A DNA stretch of 46,994 nucleotides from an uncultured Bacteroides sp. (GCA_905201685.1 CAJKOW010000010.1:1-46994); one strand, 5' to 3'. Shown: positions 24,690 to 32,800, counted from the stretch's first letter. Numbers and translations: made by a program. The notes: generated by a model from the letters alone, not told the origin.

Positions 24690-25640
24690 TTACTTATGCG
24701 GCATCTGGCGCAATGTATAGATCTTCGAACTCCAGGGCGAGTAGTTGCGTTTTACCTTATTAATAGTAAGGATGGTGTCTTCGATGTCATGTACATTGTC
24801 CTGATATTCGTGCAATGCCATGGCGATGGCTGCAAATACTTCTCCCGATTCGGTTCCGATGGCTTTTTCTTTAGCTTCCTGCTTGTCGGTGATGCCGTGT
24901 GCACGCATGGCGTTGCGTTTGATAAGGTTGGCACCGATGTTGCCTACAATCTTGAAGGCAATGTAAAGCAGAATTAGGCCGAAGAATACGACCAGCATAG
25001 CCATGATGGCCATTCCGATGCCTATCGGGTCTTTCATCTTGAAGCCGTCGATTTTCTCGTTAGAGTCCAGTGTACGGTTGTTGGTACTTGGTGTCACATA
25101 ACGGTTGTTGATACCCATTACAGCCCATCCCTTTTCCTTGATACCGTCGTCGATGAGTCCGTAAGAACAGTCAACGGGGATGTTGGCGGGGATTGTGATG
25201 GAGTCGATCAGTGTTGTTCCGTTGGCGTCGTACAGGGCGATCCAGTTCGGACCAATCGAATCGAGCTTGAAGTTCAGGTGGAAGTTACCACGCTTGGGTT
25301 CGTTGTCTGCCCAGAAGAGCAGGTGCTGGCGGGGAGGAATCTTGGTCAGTACATCTCCCTTGGGTATCGGATACATCATGGCAGCACGTTCGGGTGCCGA
25401 CAGGCTTTTATCCAATACTCTCTTATCGTTGGTCAGGTAGCAGTTGCGGATATCAACCGTGGCGAACGAGGTGTTGAAGATTTCGATCCATGCGTTATGC
25501 TTGCCATAATCGTCCTGGAAGTTGTCTTTGTTGTTCACCAATACTTCGTTGATGCATAGGCTGCTGGCGCTTTGAGCGAAAGCACCGCCGCAAACTGTCA
25601 TGAACGCAGCGATAAGTATTCCTATTTTCTTTTTGTTCAT
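24690..25640 (-). CDS. Lamin-tail-domain / OadG-like subunit
   Basis: The 316-aa protein has a signal peptide (1-23), a lamin-tail-like beta domain (about 26-165; LCINEVLVNNKDN, WIEIFNTS, ANGTTLIDS), one strong membrane helix (about 206-231) and a cytoplasmic tail of about 85 residues. The helix and tail resemble the small OadG/MmdD subunit that anchors and assembles Na+ pump decarboxylases. The large exported lamin-tail domain is an addition compared with the roughly 80-aa classical subunit. It sits inside the operon, 15 bp after mmdA and 30 bp before mmdC, so it is very likely part of the complex. Confidence 0.8.
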   Translation of the reverse strand: MNKKKIGILIAAFMTVCGGAFAQSASSLCINEVLVNNKDNFQDDYGKHNAWIEIFNTSFATVDIRNCYLTNDKRVLDKSLSAPERAAMMYPIPKGDVLTKIPPRQHLLFWADNEPKRGNFHLNFKLDSIGPNWIALYDANGTTLIDSITIPANIPVDCSYGLIDDGIKEKGWAVMGINNRYVTPSTNNRTLDSNEKIDGFKMKDPIGIGMAIMAMLVVFFGLILLYIAFKIVGNIGANLIKRNAMRAHGITDKQEAKEKAIGTESGEVFAAIAMALHEYQDNVHDIEDTILTINKVKRNYSPWSSKIYTLRQMPHK

Positions 25641-25655
25641 AATCGGAGGATTTTG

Positions 25656-27209
25656 TTAAAGTGGAATATTACCGTGCTTCTTGGCAGGGTTGGTCAGTTT
25701 CTTGGTTTGCAGCTGTTGCAAAGCGCGAATGACGCGGAAACGAGTGTTGCGCGGCTCGATAACGTCGTCGATGTAACCGTATTTGGCTGCATTGTACGGG
25801 TTGGCGAACAGCTTGGTATATTCGGCTTCTTTCTCTGCGAGGAACTGAGCCGGGTTTTCGTGTTCCTTGGCTTCCTTGGCATACAATACGGCAACGGCAC
25901 CGGCTCCACCCATAACGGCGATTTCGGCGGTAGGCCATGCGTAGTTGATATCGCCACGCAGCTGCTTACAGCTCATCACGATGTGCGAACCACCGTAGGA
26001 CTTACGCAGTGTGACAGTTACCTTGGGCACAGTAGCTTCGCCGTAGGCGTACAGCAACTTGGCTCCGTGCAGGATGACGGCGTTGTATTCCTGTCCTGTA
26101 CCCGGAAGGAATCCCGGTACATCGACCAGTGTCACCAAAGGAATGTTGAAGGCATCGCAGAAGCGTACGAAACGTGCGCCTTTACGTGAAGCGTTGCAGT
26201 CGAGCACACCTGCCAGATATTTGGGCTGGTTGGCAACGATACCTACCGACTGTCCGTTCATGCGGGCGAAACCGATGATCAGGTTCTTGGCGTAATCTTT
26301 CTGTACTTCGAGGAATTCGCCGTTGTCGATGATGGCACCGATTACTTCGTACATATCGTACGGTTTGTTCGGGTTGTCGGGGATGATTTCGTTCAGTGAG
26401 TCTTCCAGACGATCGATGGGGTCGGTGCAGGCTACGATAGGTGCTTCTTCCAGGTTGTTCTGGGGAATGTAGCTCAACAGCTTGCGGATGATGGCCAGAC
26501 CTTCTTCACCGGTTGCTGCAGTGAAGTGAGTAACGCCTGACTTGGAAGCGTGTACGCTGGCACCGCCGAGGTCTTCCTGAGTTACGTCTTCGCCTGTCAC
26601 TGTCTTGACTACGGCAGGACCTGTCAGGAACATGTAAGAAGTACCTTCGGTCATCAGGGTGAAGTCGGTCAGGGCAGGTGAGTAAACGGCACCACCGGCG
26701 CAGGGGCCAAAGATTCCGGAGATCTGCGGGATGACACCCGAAGCCATAATGTTGCGTTGGAAGATTTCGGCATATCCGGCCAAGGCGTTGATACCTTCCT
26801 GGATACGTGCACCACCCGAGTCGTTGATTCCGATAACGGGAGCGCCCATCTTCATGGCCATGTCCATGACTTTGCAGATTTTCTGTGCCATTGTTTCTGA
26901 CAGTGAGCCGCCGAATACCGTGAAGTCTTGTGCGAATACATATACCAGACGTCCTTCGATGGTTCCGCAACCGGTTACGACGCCATCACCCAGGAAGTGT
27001 TTCTTGTCTTGCCCGAAGTTGGTACATCTGTGTTCAACGAACATATCCATTTCTTCGAAACTGCCTTCGTCAAGCAGTTGGGCTATACGCTCGCGGGCTG
27101 TATATTTGCCTTTGGCATGTTGTTTCTCAATAGCCTTTTCGCCACCACCTAAACGAGCTTTAGCACGAAGTTCTATAAGCTCTTTAATCTTTTCAAGCTG
27201 GTTACTCAT
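25656..27209 (-). CDS. mmdA: Methylmalonyl-CoA decarboxylase alpha (carboxyltransferase) subunit
   Basis: This 517-aa cytosolic carboxyltransferase belongs to the acyl-CoA carboxylase beta family. It moves CO2 from methylmalonyl-CoA to biotin, giving propionyl-CoA. Visible features include KYTARERIAQLLDEGSFEE, the acyl-CoA region GINDSGGARIQEGINALAGY (residues about 124-143), the FGPCAGGAVYSPAL loop and FLPGTGQEYNAVILHGAKLLYA in the C-terminal half. It could also serve as a propionyl-CoA carboxylase beta subunit, but the mce, biotin-carrier and Na+ pump genes around it favour decarboxylation in propionate formation. Confidence 0.92.
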   Translation of the reverse strand: MSNQLEKIKELIELRAKARLGGGEKAIEKQHAKGKYTARERIAQLLDEGSFEEMDMFVEHRCTNFGQDKKHFLGDGVVTGCGTIEGRLVYVFAQDFTVFGGSLSETMAQKICKVMDMAMKMGAPVIGINDSGGARIQEGINALAGYAEIFQRNIMASGVIPQISGIFGPCAGGAVYSPALTDFTLMTEGTSYMFLTGPAVVKTVTGEDVTQEDLGGASVHASKSGVTHFTAATGEEGLAIIRKLLSYIPQNNLEEAPIVACTDPIDRLEDSLNEIIPDNPNKPYDMYEVIGAIIDNGEFLEVQKDYAKNLIIGFARMNGQSVGIVANQPKYLAGVLDCNASRKGARFVRFCDAFNIPLVTLVDVPGFLPGTGQEYNAVILHGAKLLYAYGEATVPKVTVTLRKSYGGSHIVMSCKQLRGDINYAWPTAEIAVMGGAGAVAVLYAKEAKEHENPAQFLAEKEAEYTKLFANPYNAAKYGYIDDVIEPRNTRFRVIRALQQLQTKKLTNPAKKHGNIPL

Positions 27210-27304
27210 TTTAATAAGTTTTAGAATTTAAATATTTTTCTGATTCTGTCTTTCTGATTCAGAGTTGGATTTTTTGATATTTACGGGAATAAAGAGTGAG
27301 GCAC

Positions 27305-27406
27305 GATGTCTTTCCGGGCTCTTGTGACCGGCATAGCGGGCCAATGGCGTTTGCTATCCGGCTTGTTGTGATCTGCCACTTGTGCCACGGAGCCGGGAAA
27401 GACATC
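27305..27406 (-). other. Structured element between mce and mmdA
   Basis: The arms GATGTCTTTCCGGGCTC (27305-27321) and GAGCCGGGAAAGACATC (27390-27406) pair with two mismatches. An inner stem, CCGG-ATAGC with GCTATCCGG, lies inside. The element fills much of the 212-bp gap between two genes of one pathway. It may be a terminator/attenuator or an RNA processing site; no T-run follows on the minus strand. Confidence 0.5.
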
Positions 27407-27421
27407 AGTCTTTAGGGAAGA

Positions 27422-27835
27422 TTAGGGCTTTTCGCACAATTCTGTCAGCACACCCAGCGTTGATTTCGGGTGGAGGAAAGCGATTTGCAGGCCTTCGGCA
27501 CCTTTACGCGGAGCCTTGTCGATGAGGCGGATACCGACTGCTTCGGCCGATGCCAGGGCATTGGCTACGCCGTCTTCGATGGCGAATGCCAGGTGGTGCA
27601 TTCCTCCGTTGCCGTTGTTCTTCTCGATGAACTTGGCGATGGTGCTGTCGGGGCTTGTCGGCTCGAGTAATTCTATTTTCACCTCACCCACTTTCAGAAA
27701 AGCAGTTCTAACTTTCTGGTCTTCTACAGTCTCGATGTTGTAGCACTTCAGACCTAATACATTTTCGTAATACGGAAGGGCTTCTTCGATGCTTTTTACG
27801 GCGATGCCCAGATGTTCAATGTGTGAAATCTTCAT
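27422..27835 (-). CDS. mce: Methylmalonyl-CoA epimerase
   Basis: The 137-aa vicinal-oxygen-chelate-fold enzyme interconverts the (R)- and (S)-methylmalonyl-CoA epimers between the mutase and the decarboxylase. It begins MKISHIEHLGIAVKSIEEAL with a metal-ligand His, and contains VKIELLEPTSPDSTIAKF and GGMHHLAFAIEDG. The length is typical. It is the first gene of the propionate cluster and lies 212 bp before mmdA. A near-match -7 box (TTACTTTG, 27889-27896) lies upstream. Confidence 0.95.
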   Translation of the reverse strand: MKISHIEHLGIAVKSIEEALPYYENVLGLKCYNIETVEDQKVRTAFLKVGEVKIELLEPTSPDSTIAKFIEKNNGNGGMHHLAFAIEDGVANALASAEAVGIRLIDKAPRKGAEGLQIAFLHPKSTLGVLTELCEKP

Positions 27836-28115
27836 AACTATTTTTATTAATGTTGGTATAAAACTCCTCGTAGGGGGCTAAAACAGTACAAAGTAAGGCA
27901 ATTCTTGTTGAATAAAGAAATTTTTCGCCAATTAATTCGTGGCAGGGGGAGTGTTAATTTTCTATTTACTTATAGGTATAATGCAATATTATGGAGCGGA
28001 ATTCATCTGAAAAGTTGTTCTTCCTGTCGGCTTTGCTGTCAGAAGTTCAATAGTGGGCATCGGCCTACTTCTTCAACATTGAGTCGCCTGGGGGAGTAAT
28101 AGTCGCCATCGAAGT
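27836..28115. other. Non-coding region upstream of mce
   Basis: This is the first part of a 979-bp stretch without a convincing gene (27836-28814). It holds the mce leader and a possible -7 box, but no other structure that I can support. A 64-codon frame at 27905 has no recognisable features. Confidence 0.4.
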
Positions 28116-28137
28116 CAGTAGTTGAGCAGGAGCGGTG

Positions 28138-28357
28138 CTTGTACGGCTCGGGAGCCACACTTGCACGGCTCGCGAGCAACGCTTGCAATACTCACGGGAG
28201 TTACAAGCAATACTCGTGGGAGTTGCAGGCAATACTCGTGGACTTTACTTACAAAACCCGTGGGCTTTTCAGGCAAAACCCGACGGGATTGCTTGTAAAA
28301 CTCGCCGACATTGCTTGTCACATCCGGCAGCATTGCTTGTTGCGTCGGCCAACTATC
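28138..28357. repeat. Degenerate 22-bp tandem array (10-11 units)
   Basis: Related units begin at 28138, 28160, 28182, 28204, 28226, 28248, 28270, 28292, 28314 and 28336, each exactly 22 bp after the last; a weaker unit may start at 28116. Typical units on the plus strand contain CTTGCAATACTCG or CTTGTAAAACTCG. On the minus strand they read CGAG, five variable bases, then CAAGCAATG. Adjacent units match at many positions but rarely at all, so the array has diverged while its period stayed fixed. It is non-coding. Confidence 0.85.
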
Positions 28358-28443
28358 GATGTGGCGCCGCTAAAGTAGGTAGTTACGGTCGCCAAGTGGC
28401 ACTTTGAAAATGAAAAGTGGACAATTAAAAAATGAACAACTCG

Positions 28444-28649
28444 GGTGAAGGATGGATGTGCGTACAACGTGGATGGGGCGTACTAATACGATTAAAAAGA
28501 AGAAAATCGAAAATTGGGTTCACGCTTTCACCACGGAATATCAGTGCTGATAATCAGAGAAATATGGTGAAAGATAAGTTTCACGTCCATTCAGTGAAAA
28601 TCCGCGTTCATCGGCCTTATTCACGTTGTCCGCGCATCCATCCTTCACC
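28444..28649. repeat. Inverted-repeat element (19-bp arms)
   Basis: GGTGAAGGATGGATG plus TGCG (28444-28462) is matched by its reverse complement at 28631-28649 with one difference. Inside, CTTTCACCA and TGGTGAAAG form a second inverted pair, and further TTCAC/GTGAA words are scattered to about 28710. No transposase lies inside, and I see no clear target-site duplication. It may be a MITE-like or dispersed intergenic repeat. Confidence 0.65.
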
Positions 28650-28758
28650 ACAACGCACTAATTATCATAAGATTACGGTGAAACTTCACCCGGGAATTGG
28701 TGAAAAAGGCCGCAGAGCGGAAAGTTCGACTTGAAGAGGAACATCTCAAAAGAAAAAG

Positions 28759-28798
28759 CAATATATATCATATATATCGTATATATTTTATATATTTG
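28759..28798 (+). promoter_or_regulatory. Toxin-antitoxin promoter and AT-rich operator candidate
   Basis: TATATTTG (28791-28798) matches TAnnTTTG, 16 bp before the antitoxin ATG. Directly upstream are four iterations of ATATAT-type words about 10 bp apart (from 28761). The spacing fits a repeated operator for an autoregulating RHH-type antitoxin; that role is an inference. Confidence 0.55.
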
Positions 28799-28814
28799 CA
28801 AAAAAGACGGAATA

Positions 28815-29072
28815 ATGGAAGCAACAGTAACATACAAGAAAAAGATTATCGACCTGAAGGAGGACACGTTTAAGGTTCTTTCAGTCATGGCAGCACGCCA
28901 GGGTACAAACCTGAAGAAACTGATAGAAAACCTGCTCGACAAGACAGCCGAAGAGTACGATGACAGCGAAGCCTACCGCTATATGACCGAGAATTACCCG
29001 GACGGAAAGGTCAAGCTGGATAAGAACGAGCGTAAGGAATTTATGGATTGGCTGGGGGTTACTGAGAAATGA
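28815..29072 (+). CDS. Type II antitoxin (RHH-like)
   Basis: The 85-aa protein begins MEATVTYKKKIIDLKEDTFK and continues with a predicted strand-helix-helix segment (VLSVMAARQGTNLKKLIENL), which resembles a ribbon-helix-helix DNA-binding unit. The acidic C-terminal half (about 45-85) would wrap the toxin. The ATG at 28815 was chosen because a promoter ends at 28798; the longer frame runs through the AT-rich operator. Its stop overlaps the toxin start by 4 bp (ATGA). It likely represses its own promoter alone and together with the toxin. Confidence 0.8.
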   Translation: MEATVTYKKKIIDLKEDTFKVLSVMAARQGTNLKKLIENLLDKTAEEYDDSEAYRYMTENYPDGKVKLDKNERKEFMDWLGVTEK

Positions 29073-29371
29073 GGGTTGAATTTTCAAAGGAGTTTGAAAA
29101 GGCAGTCCGCAAACTCTCCGGAAAAATGCTGGATTCAGTGCGTCAGGCAGTACAGGAAGTTATCAATGCCGGAAACATCGAGGAACTGACGGACTGTAAG
29201 AAACTGGTGGATTATGAATTTATCTACCGTCTGAGAATAGGCAGTTATCGTGCCTTCTTCAGCTATCATGTACAGATAGTGGATGACTGCGTCATGTTTC
29301 TCTATCTGGTGCCCAGAGGTCAGGCATACGATAAGAAAATGGGAAAAAATCTGCAGCAGAAAGATGTATAA
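29069..29371 (+). CDS. RelE/ParE-family toxin
   Basis: The 100-aa protein has the RelE/ParE superfamily layout: MRVEFSKEFEKAVRKLSGK, a helical region, then YEFIYRLRIGSYRAFFSYHV and CVMFLYLVPRGQAYDKK. The RLRIGSYRAFF strand is the usual core. It is either an mRNA interferase or a gyrase poison; the sequence does not decide which. It is translationally coupled to the antitoxin gene. Confidence 0.85.
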   Translation: MRVEFSKEFEKAVRKLSGKMLDSVRQAVQEVINAGNIEELTDCKKLVDYEFIYRLRIGSYRAFFSYHVQIVDDCVMFLYLVPRGQAYDKKMGKNLQQKDV

Positions 29372-29713
29372 CAATTTTTTCATGACTATGCAATCGTAAG
29401 CCCCAGCCGTTCCTGCTTGCAAGAGCGAACTTCAAGGTTATAGTTTTTTATGGAAGTAAGCTGTACCCAATAGAGGGGCCGATTAGTTCCACAAGAAGAA
29501 ACTCTTCGAGAAGCTACACGCAGAAAACATCACTGAGGCCGTGGGCATCGCGGCCAATCTGAGGCTGATATAGGGATGCTAATGAGACTTTTTATTCTGC
29601 TTAAACGGTTGAAACAACGTTGTTTGTGTGCGACGCTGAGATTGTGGTTATTATGTTAACATATTGATTGTCCAATAAAATCATAAGATCAAAGACTTAT
29701 TCTTTGTAGCTTG
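29372..29713. other. Non-coding region with a gene remnant
   Basis: This 342-bp stretch lies between the toxin and the response regulator (convergent). It contains a short remnant at 29490-29573 (separate entry). No intact gene was seen, and no obvious terminator. Confidence 0.5.
29490..29573 (+). pseudogene. Possible 3' remnant of a LuxR-type regulator gene
   Basis: The frame reads HKKKLFEKLHAENITEAVG then IAANLRLI and a stop. This resembles the end of a LuxR-type HTH domain, where a recognition helix is followed by R-x-x-IFEKL and NITEAI. An in-frame stop lies two codons upstream, and nothing before it continues the match. It is too short to be certain. Confidence 0.4.
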
Positions 29714-30397
29714 TCATTGTATCTGAAGGATATATCCTTTTTTCTTAACAGAAACAATATTAATGGTATTATCAGGAGCAAGAATATGCCGTAAATAAGT
29801 AATCTGCACATTCAAAGACATGGAATTAGAATAACTAATGTCGCCCCATACCTGATTCAGAATTTCATCCCGCGTCACCAGTATGCCGGCACTTCGTGAC
29901 AACAGAACCAAAATATCCGTCTGACGTGCTGATAGATTACGGGTTATCCCATTGTATGTGACTGTTGAATTTTGGCTGTCAAATAATGTTTTCCCAATCA
30001 TATAGCGGCATTGAACATCAACTTTCCTGTTTTCAAACCGTTCGTCAATTCTCGCAATCAGCTCTTCAGGATAAAAAGGTTTGGGAATATAGTCATTGCC
30101 TTTCAAGTGGAAGCCTTTCAGCCGGTCTGCCTTTTCCGTACGGTCAGTCAGAAAAAAAAGGAATACCTCATTATCCATTTCACGGATTTTCTGTGCAAGT
30201 TCGAATCCGTTCATTACAGGCATGTTCACATCCAGCAATATCAAGTCGGGATGTTGGCGGTTATACATTTCCCATGCCGCAGCCCCATCGGAAGCGTAGG
30301 CTACCGAATACCCTTCGAGCTCCAAGAAACGTTTCAAAAGCAATGAGTTCTGCCTGTCATCGTCAACCAACAAGATATGTATTTCATTTTTATTCAT
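29714..30397 (-). CDS. OmpR/PhoB-type response regulator
   Basis: The 227-aa protein has a receiver domain (1 to about 120) with acidic pocket VDDD (11-14), phospho-acceptor Asp56 in LILLDVNMP, and Lys106 in IPKPFYP. The C-terminal winged-helix domain (about 130-227) includes LSARQTDILVLLSRSAG and VSVKKKGYILQI. It is encoded just after its partner kinase with a 4-bp ATGA overlap. The overall form is like Bacteroides RprY, but that assignment is not certain. The likely targets are the divergent genes starting at 32015. Confidence 0.92.
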   Translation of the reverse strand: MNKNEIHILLVDDDRQNSLLLKRFLELEGYSVAYASDGAAAWEMYNRQHPDLILLDVNMPVMNGFELAQKIREMDNEVFLFFLTDRTEKADRLKGFHLKGNDYIPKPFYPEELIARIDERFENRKVDVQCRYMIGKTLFDSQNSTVTYNGITRNLSARQTDILVLLSRSAGILVTRDEILNQVWGDISYSNSMSLNVQITYLRHILAPDNTINIVSVKKKGYILQIQ

Positions 30398-31836
30398 TGT
30401 GGTAACTCTATAATAAAAGAACTTCCATGATTCAGCTCACTTTCTATGCGTATATTACCCCGGTGTGCTTCAACAAGCATTCGGACATAAGCCAGTCCGA
30501 GTCCCATGCCTGCTATGTTTTTATCAAAGCCAATCCGCCCACGATAGAATTTTTCAAAAACATGTTCTTGTTCTGATTTAGGAATGCCAAATCCATTATC
30601 TTTAACTGAGAGACGGACGTGGTCATTGTCACATTTCCGATAATCTATTTCGATTTCAGCCTTTTCGCGCGAGTATTTTACTGCATTCTCCAATAGGTTG
30701 TCGATAATATTAATCATATGCATCTTATCAGCAGTGATAATCATATCCTCGTGAGGAAGAATAACGATATGGACATTCTTGTCACTTGGTACATTCAGCT
30801 TATGGATACACGCATCCAACAAATCGTGCAGACTGAATGCTGAAATATTAAGTGGTATCTCGGTTGCTTTGTTGAAAGTCAAATCTCTCAGTTTGGAAAA
30901 CAAAGCAGACAGGCTATCCAATGCCGTATGGGAATCTGCAACGACCATTTGCCGTCCCGCAATGTCTTTCATAAGCCGTTCATTACCCATATAGGATACA
31001 CACATCTTGAGCGTTGCAATCGGACGTTTCAACTCGTGAATCATGGTTTGTATAAAGTCTGATCGGAGATTTTCTATTTTACGCTGTTTGCGGATCGTGG
31101 CAATCTGCGCAACAAGGCAAACAATCAATAAAACAGATAAGGCGAATGAAAAGAACAGAATATCCGACATTTCTCTTATAATCCGCGGCAATGCAAATTG
31201 GCAATCCATTCGTACCAGTTTCTTACCAAGAATGTCGTAGGGATAGGTTATGGAGAGTACAGGATGGAGCAACGAACCACATTCCGTACGAGAAGATTCC
31301 CAGACTATCGAATCTGCTGTTTCGGTGAAAATGGTATCGAGCCTGATGTTGTTAGACTGCATTATCGTGTTGAGTTTCTCAGCTGAAAAAGGGAACCGTC
31401 TGTTAAGACAGCTGCGTTCTATCGCATCAAGAACTTCCGACTCTTTCCGATCCTGTTTGACAACAATCACTTGCACTTCTCTATCTAACCAGTCAGGGTG
31501 TTGCGTTTCATATATTCGGGAAAACAAATCAGCCGAAAGTGAATCAATAGCTGAACACCGGCGCATATCTGCCGTATAGATATCAAATAAAAACATTTCA
31601 GTATCTCCTTTTACAAACCGTCTGGTCGTATATTCAACGGCAATTTCGTTATTGACCGCGCTCTGCCGCATCTTGTTGTATTCATCAACGGATTCAAATA
31701 CACGACTGTAAAGTGTATCCGCACAGGTTTGTACCGTGTACTTATATCGGGAATAAAGCCATTTGCCCTGTACGATGACAAATAACACTATGACAATTAC
31801 TGTCAGATAATTCAGTATTTTGATTCTTTTTTCCAT
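30394..31836 (-). CDS. Sensor histidine kinase
   Basis: The 480-aa protein has TM1 (about 9-27), a periplasmic sensor region of about 200 residues (28-224), TM2 (about 225-247), and a short linker without a clear HAMP. The HisKA phospho-acceptor is His267 in MIHELKRPIATL. The ATPase domain has N box NLLENAVKYS (380-389), G1 DNGFGIP (413-419) and G2 GMGLGLAYV (443-451). The sensor domain is unrecognised. The start at 31836 was chosen over one 15 codons upstream. A TATATTTG box ends only 4 bp before this ATG, so either the mRNA is leaderless or that box is not the promoter. Confidence 0.9.
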   Translation of the reverse strand: MEKRIKILNYLTVIVIVLFVIVQGKWLYSRYKYTVQTCADTLYSRVFESVDEYNKMRQSAVNNEIAVEYTTRRFVKGDTEMFLFDIYTADMRRCSAIDSLSADLFSRIYETQHPDWLDREVQVIVVKQDRKESEVLDAIERSCLNRRFPFSAEKLNTIMQSNNIRLDTIFTETADSIVWESSRTECGSLLHPVLSITYPYDILGKKLVRMDCQFALPRIIREMSDILFFSFALSVLLIVCLVAQIATIRKQRKIENLRSDFIQTMIHELKRPIATLKMCVSYMGNERLMKDIAGRQMVVADSHTALDSLSALFSKLRDLTFNKATEIPLNISAFSLHDLLDACIHKLNVPSDKNVHIVILPHEDMIITADKMHMINIIDNLLENAVKYSREKAEIEIDYRKCDNDHVRLSVKDNGFGIPKSEQEHVFEKFYRGRIGFDKNIAGMGLGLAYVRMLVEAHRGNIRIESELNHGSSFIIELPQ

Positions 31837-31967
31837 AATGCAAATATATGGCAATTTGAATTGAATGGACAGCATGGGCAAGGCAATATTAATCGGCCAT
31901 AATAATTTAATAATAATTCTATAAGAATAGGATAATGATTATTTTTCTCAGTCTGTCACGGCCCCGA

Positions 31968-31975
31968 TACCTTTG
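31968..31975 (+). promoter_or_regulatory. -7 promoter element of the LRR/GLPGLI/OMP operon
   Basis: TACCTTTG matches TAnnTTTG and is followed by GCAC, 39 bp before the ATG at 32015. The longer reading frame of the LRR gene would start inside this box, which argues against it. Confidence 0.65.
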
Positions 31976-32014
31976 CACAAAAAAGTAATACGAATATTCT
32001 TAAAGGTAACAGTA

Positions 32015-32800
32015 ATGAAAATACAGCTGATATGCTTGCTCTTGGCAATGGCTGCGAATGTCGTATCTTCGGAAGCGGCAGCTAAGTCCTCAAACTATGA
32101 AGTGGTTTCTACTGAAGAAGGGTTGAAGTTCGTCAAATGGTCGGGCAAAAAGAAAGTCGTTGATTTTAATGCCGACCCGACTTTACGACAGGTACAGATT
32201 ATTGGCAGAATGGCCTTTGAGATGAATGATTTTATAGAGGAGGTCATTTTGCCTGAAGGATTACAAGTGATTGAACGGCGAGCATTCAATACATGTACCA
32301 ACCTGCGCCGTGTCGAAATGCCTCATTCTGTGCGTAAAATAGAGTTCAGTGCATTTAACATGTGCCGCAAACTGCAGTTGGACGCTTTACCGGACAGCCT
32401 TCAGGAGATAGGAACCGGCGCATTTTGGGATTGCGATGGATTAACCATTTCCGCCATACCGGAAAAGGTTACTCGGATTGAACGGATAGGTTTTGCTTTT
32501 TGCGATGGTATTACAGAACTGGAACTACCAAATGGACTTGACACGCTTTCCAACTGTGTTTTTTTCGGTTGCCATCAGTTGCAAAACCTCAAAATACCTT
32601 CCGGTTTGCGCGTTGTAGGCCCCAAAGCCTTAGCTTATACCCATTTAGAAACAATTACATTCCCGAAGACTCTGGAGGTAATTGGGGAAGAAGCTTTCGT
32701 AAACTGTCCTAAACTGAAAGTCGTTTATTTGCCTATGGCAGCCCAAGTCGATTCGACTGCATTTACAAATTGCGTGGAAATAACTATAAACAGATATTAA
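32015..32800 (+). CDS. Secreted leucine-rich-repeat protein (BspA-like)
   Basis: The 261-aa protein has a signal peptide (MKIQLICLLLAMAANVVSSEA) followed by LRR_5/BspA-type repeats of about 23 residues from about residue 60 on: FIEEVILPEGLQVIERRAFN, NLRRVEMPHSVRKIEFSAFN, LQNLKIPSGLRVVGPKALAY and so on. Such repeats mediate protein or host-factor binding. It has no lipobox, so it is probably periplasmic or secreted. It is the first gene of a plus-strand run with the GLPGLI and barrel genes, and divergent from the two-component system that may control it. Confidence 0.85.
   Translation: MKIQLICLLLAMAANVVSSEAAAKSSNYEVVSTEEGLKFVKWSGKKKVVDFNADPTLRQVQIIGRMAFEMNDFIEEVILPEGLQVIERRAFNTCTNLRRVEMPHSVRKIEFSAFNMCRKLQLDALPDSLQEIGTGAFWDCDGLTISAIPEKVTRIERIGFAFCDGITELELPNGLDTLSNCVFFGCHQLQNLKIPSGLRVVGPKALAYTHLETITFPKTLEVIGEEAFVNCPKLKVVYLPMAAQVDSTAFTNCVEITINRY

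Noticed and set aside
27905..28099. 64-codon plus-strand frame
   Set aside because: It lacks an ATG start, promoter and recognisable sequence; it probably occurs by chance.
28115..28407. Small frames on both strands through the 22-bp array
   Set aside because: A 22-bp period is not a multiple of three, so frames through the array only translate the repeat in rotating phase.
28432..28734. 100-codon plus-strand frame
   Set aside because: It runs through the inverted-repeat element, and the translation shows no protein-like pattern.
29714..31836. Naming the pair rprY/rprX
   Set aside because: The architecture is similar, but the sensor region and gene context could not be matched from memory with confidence.
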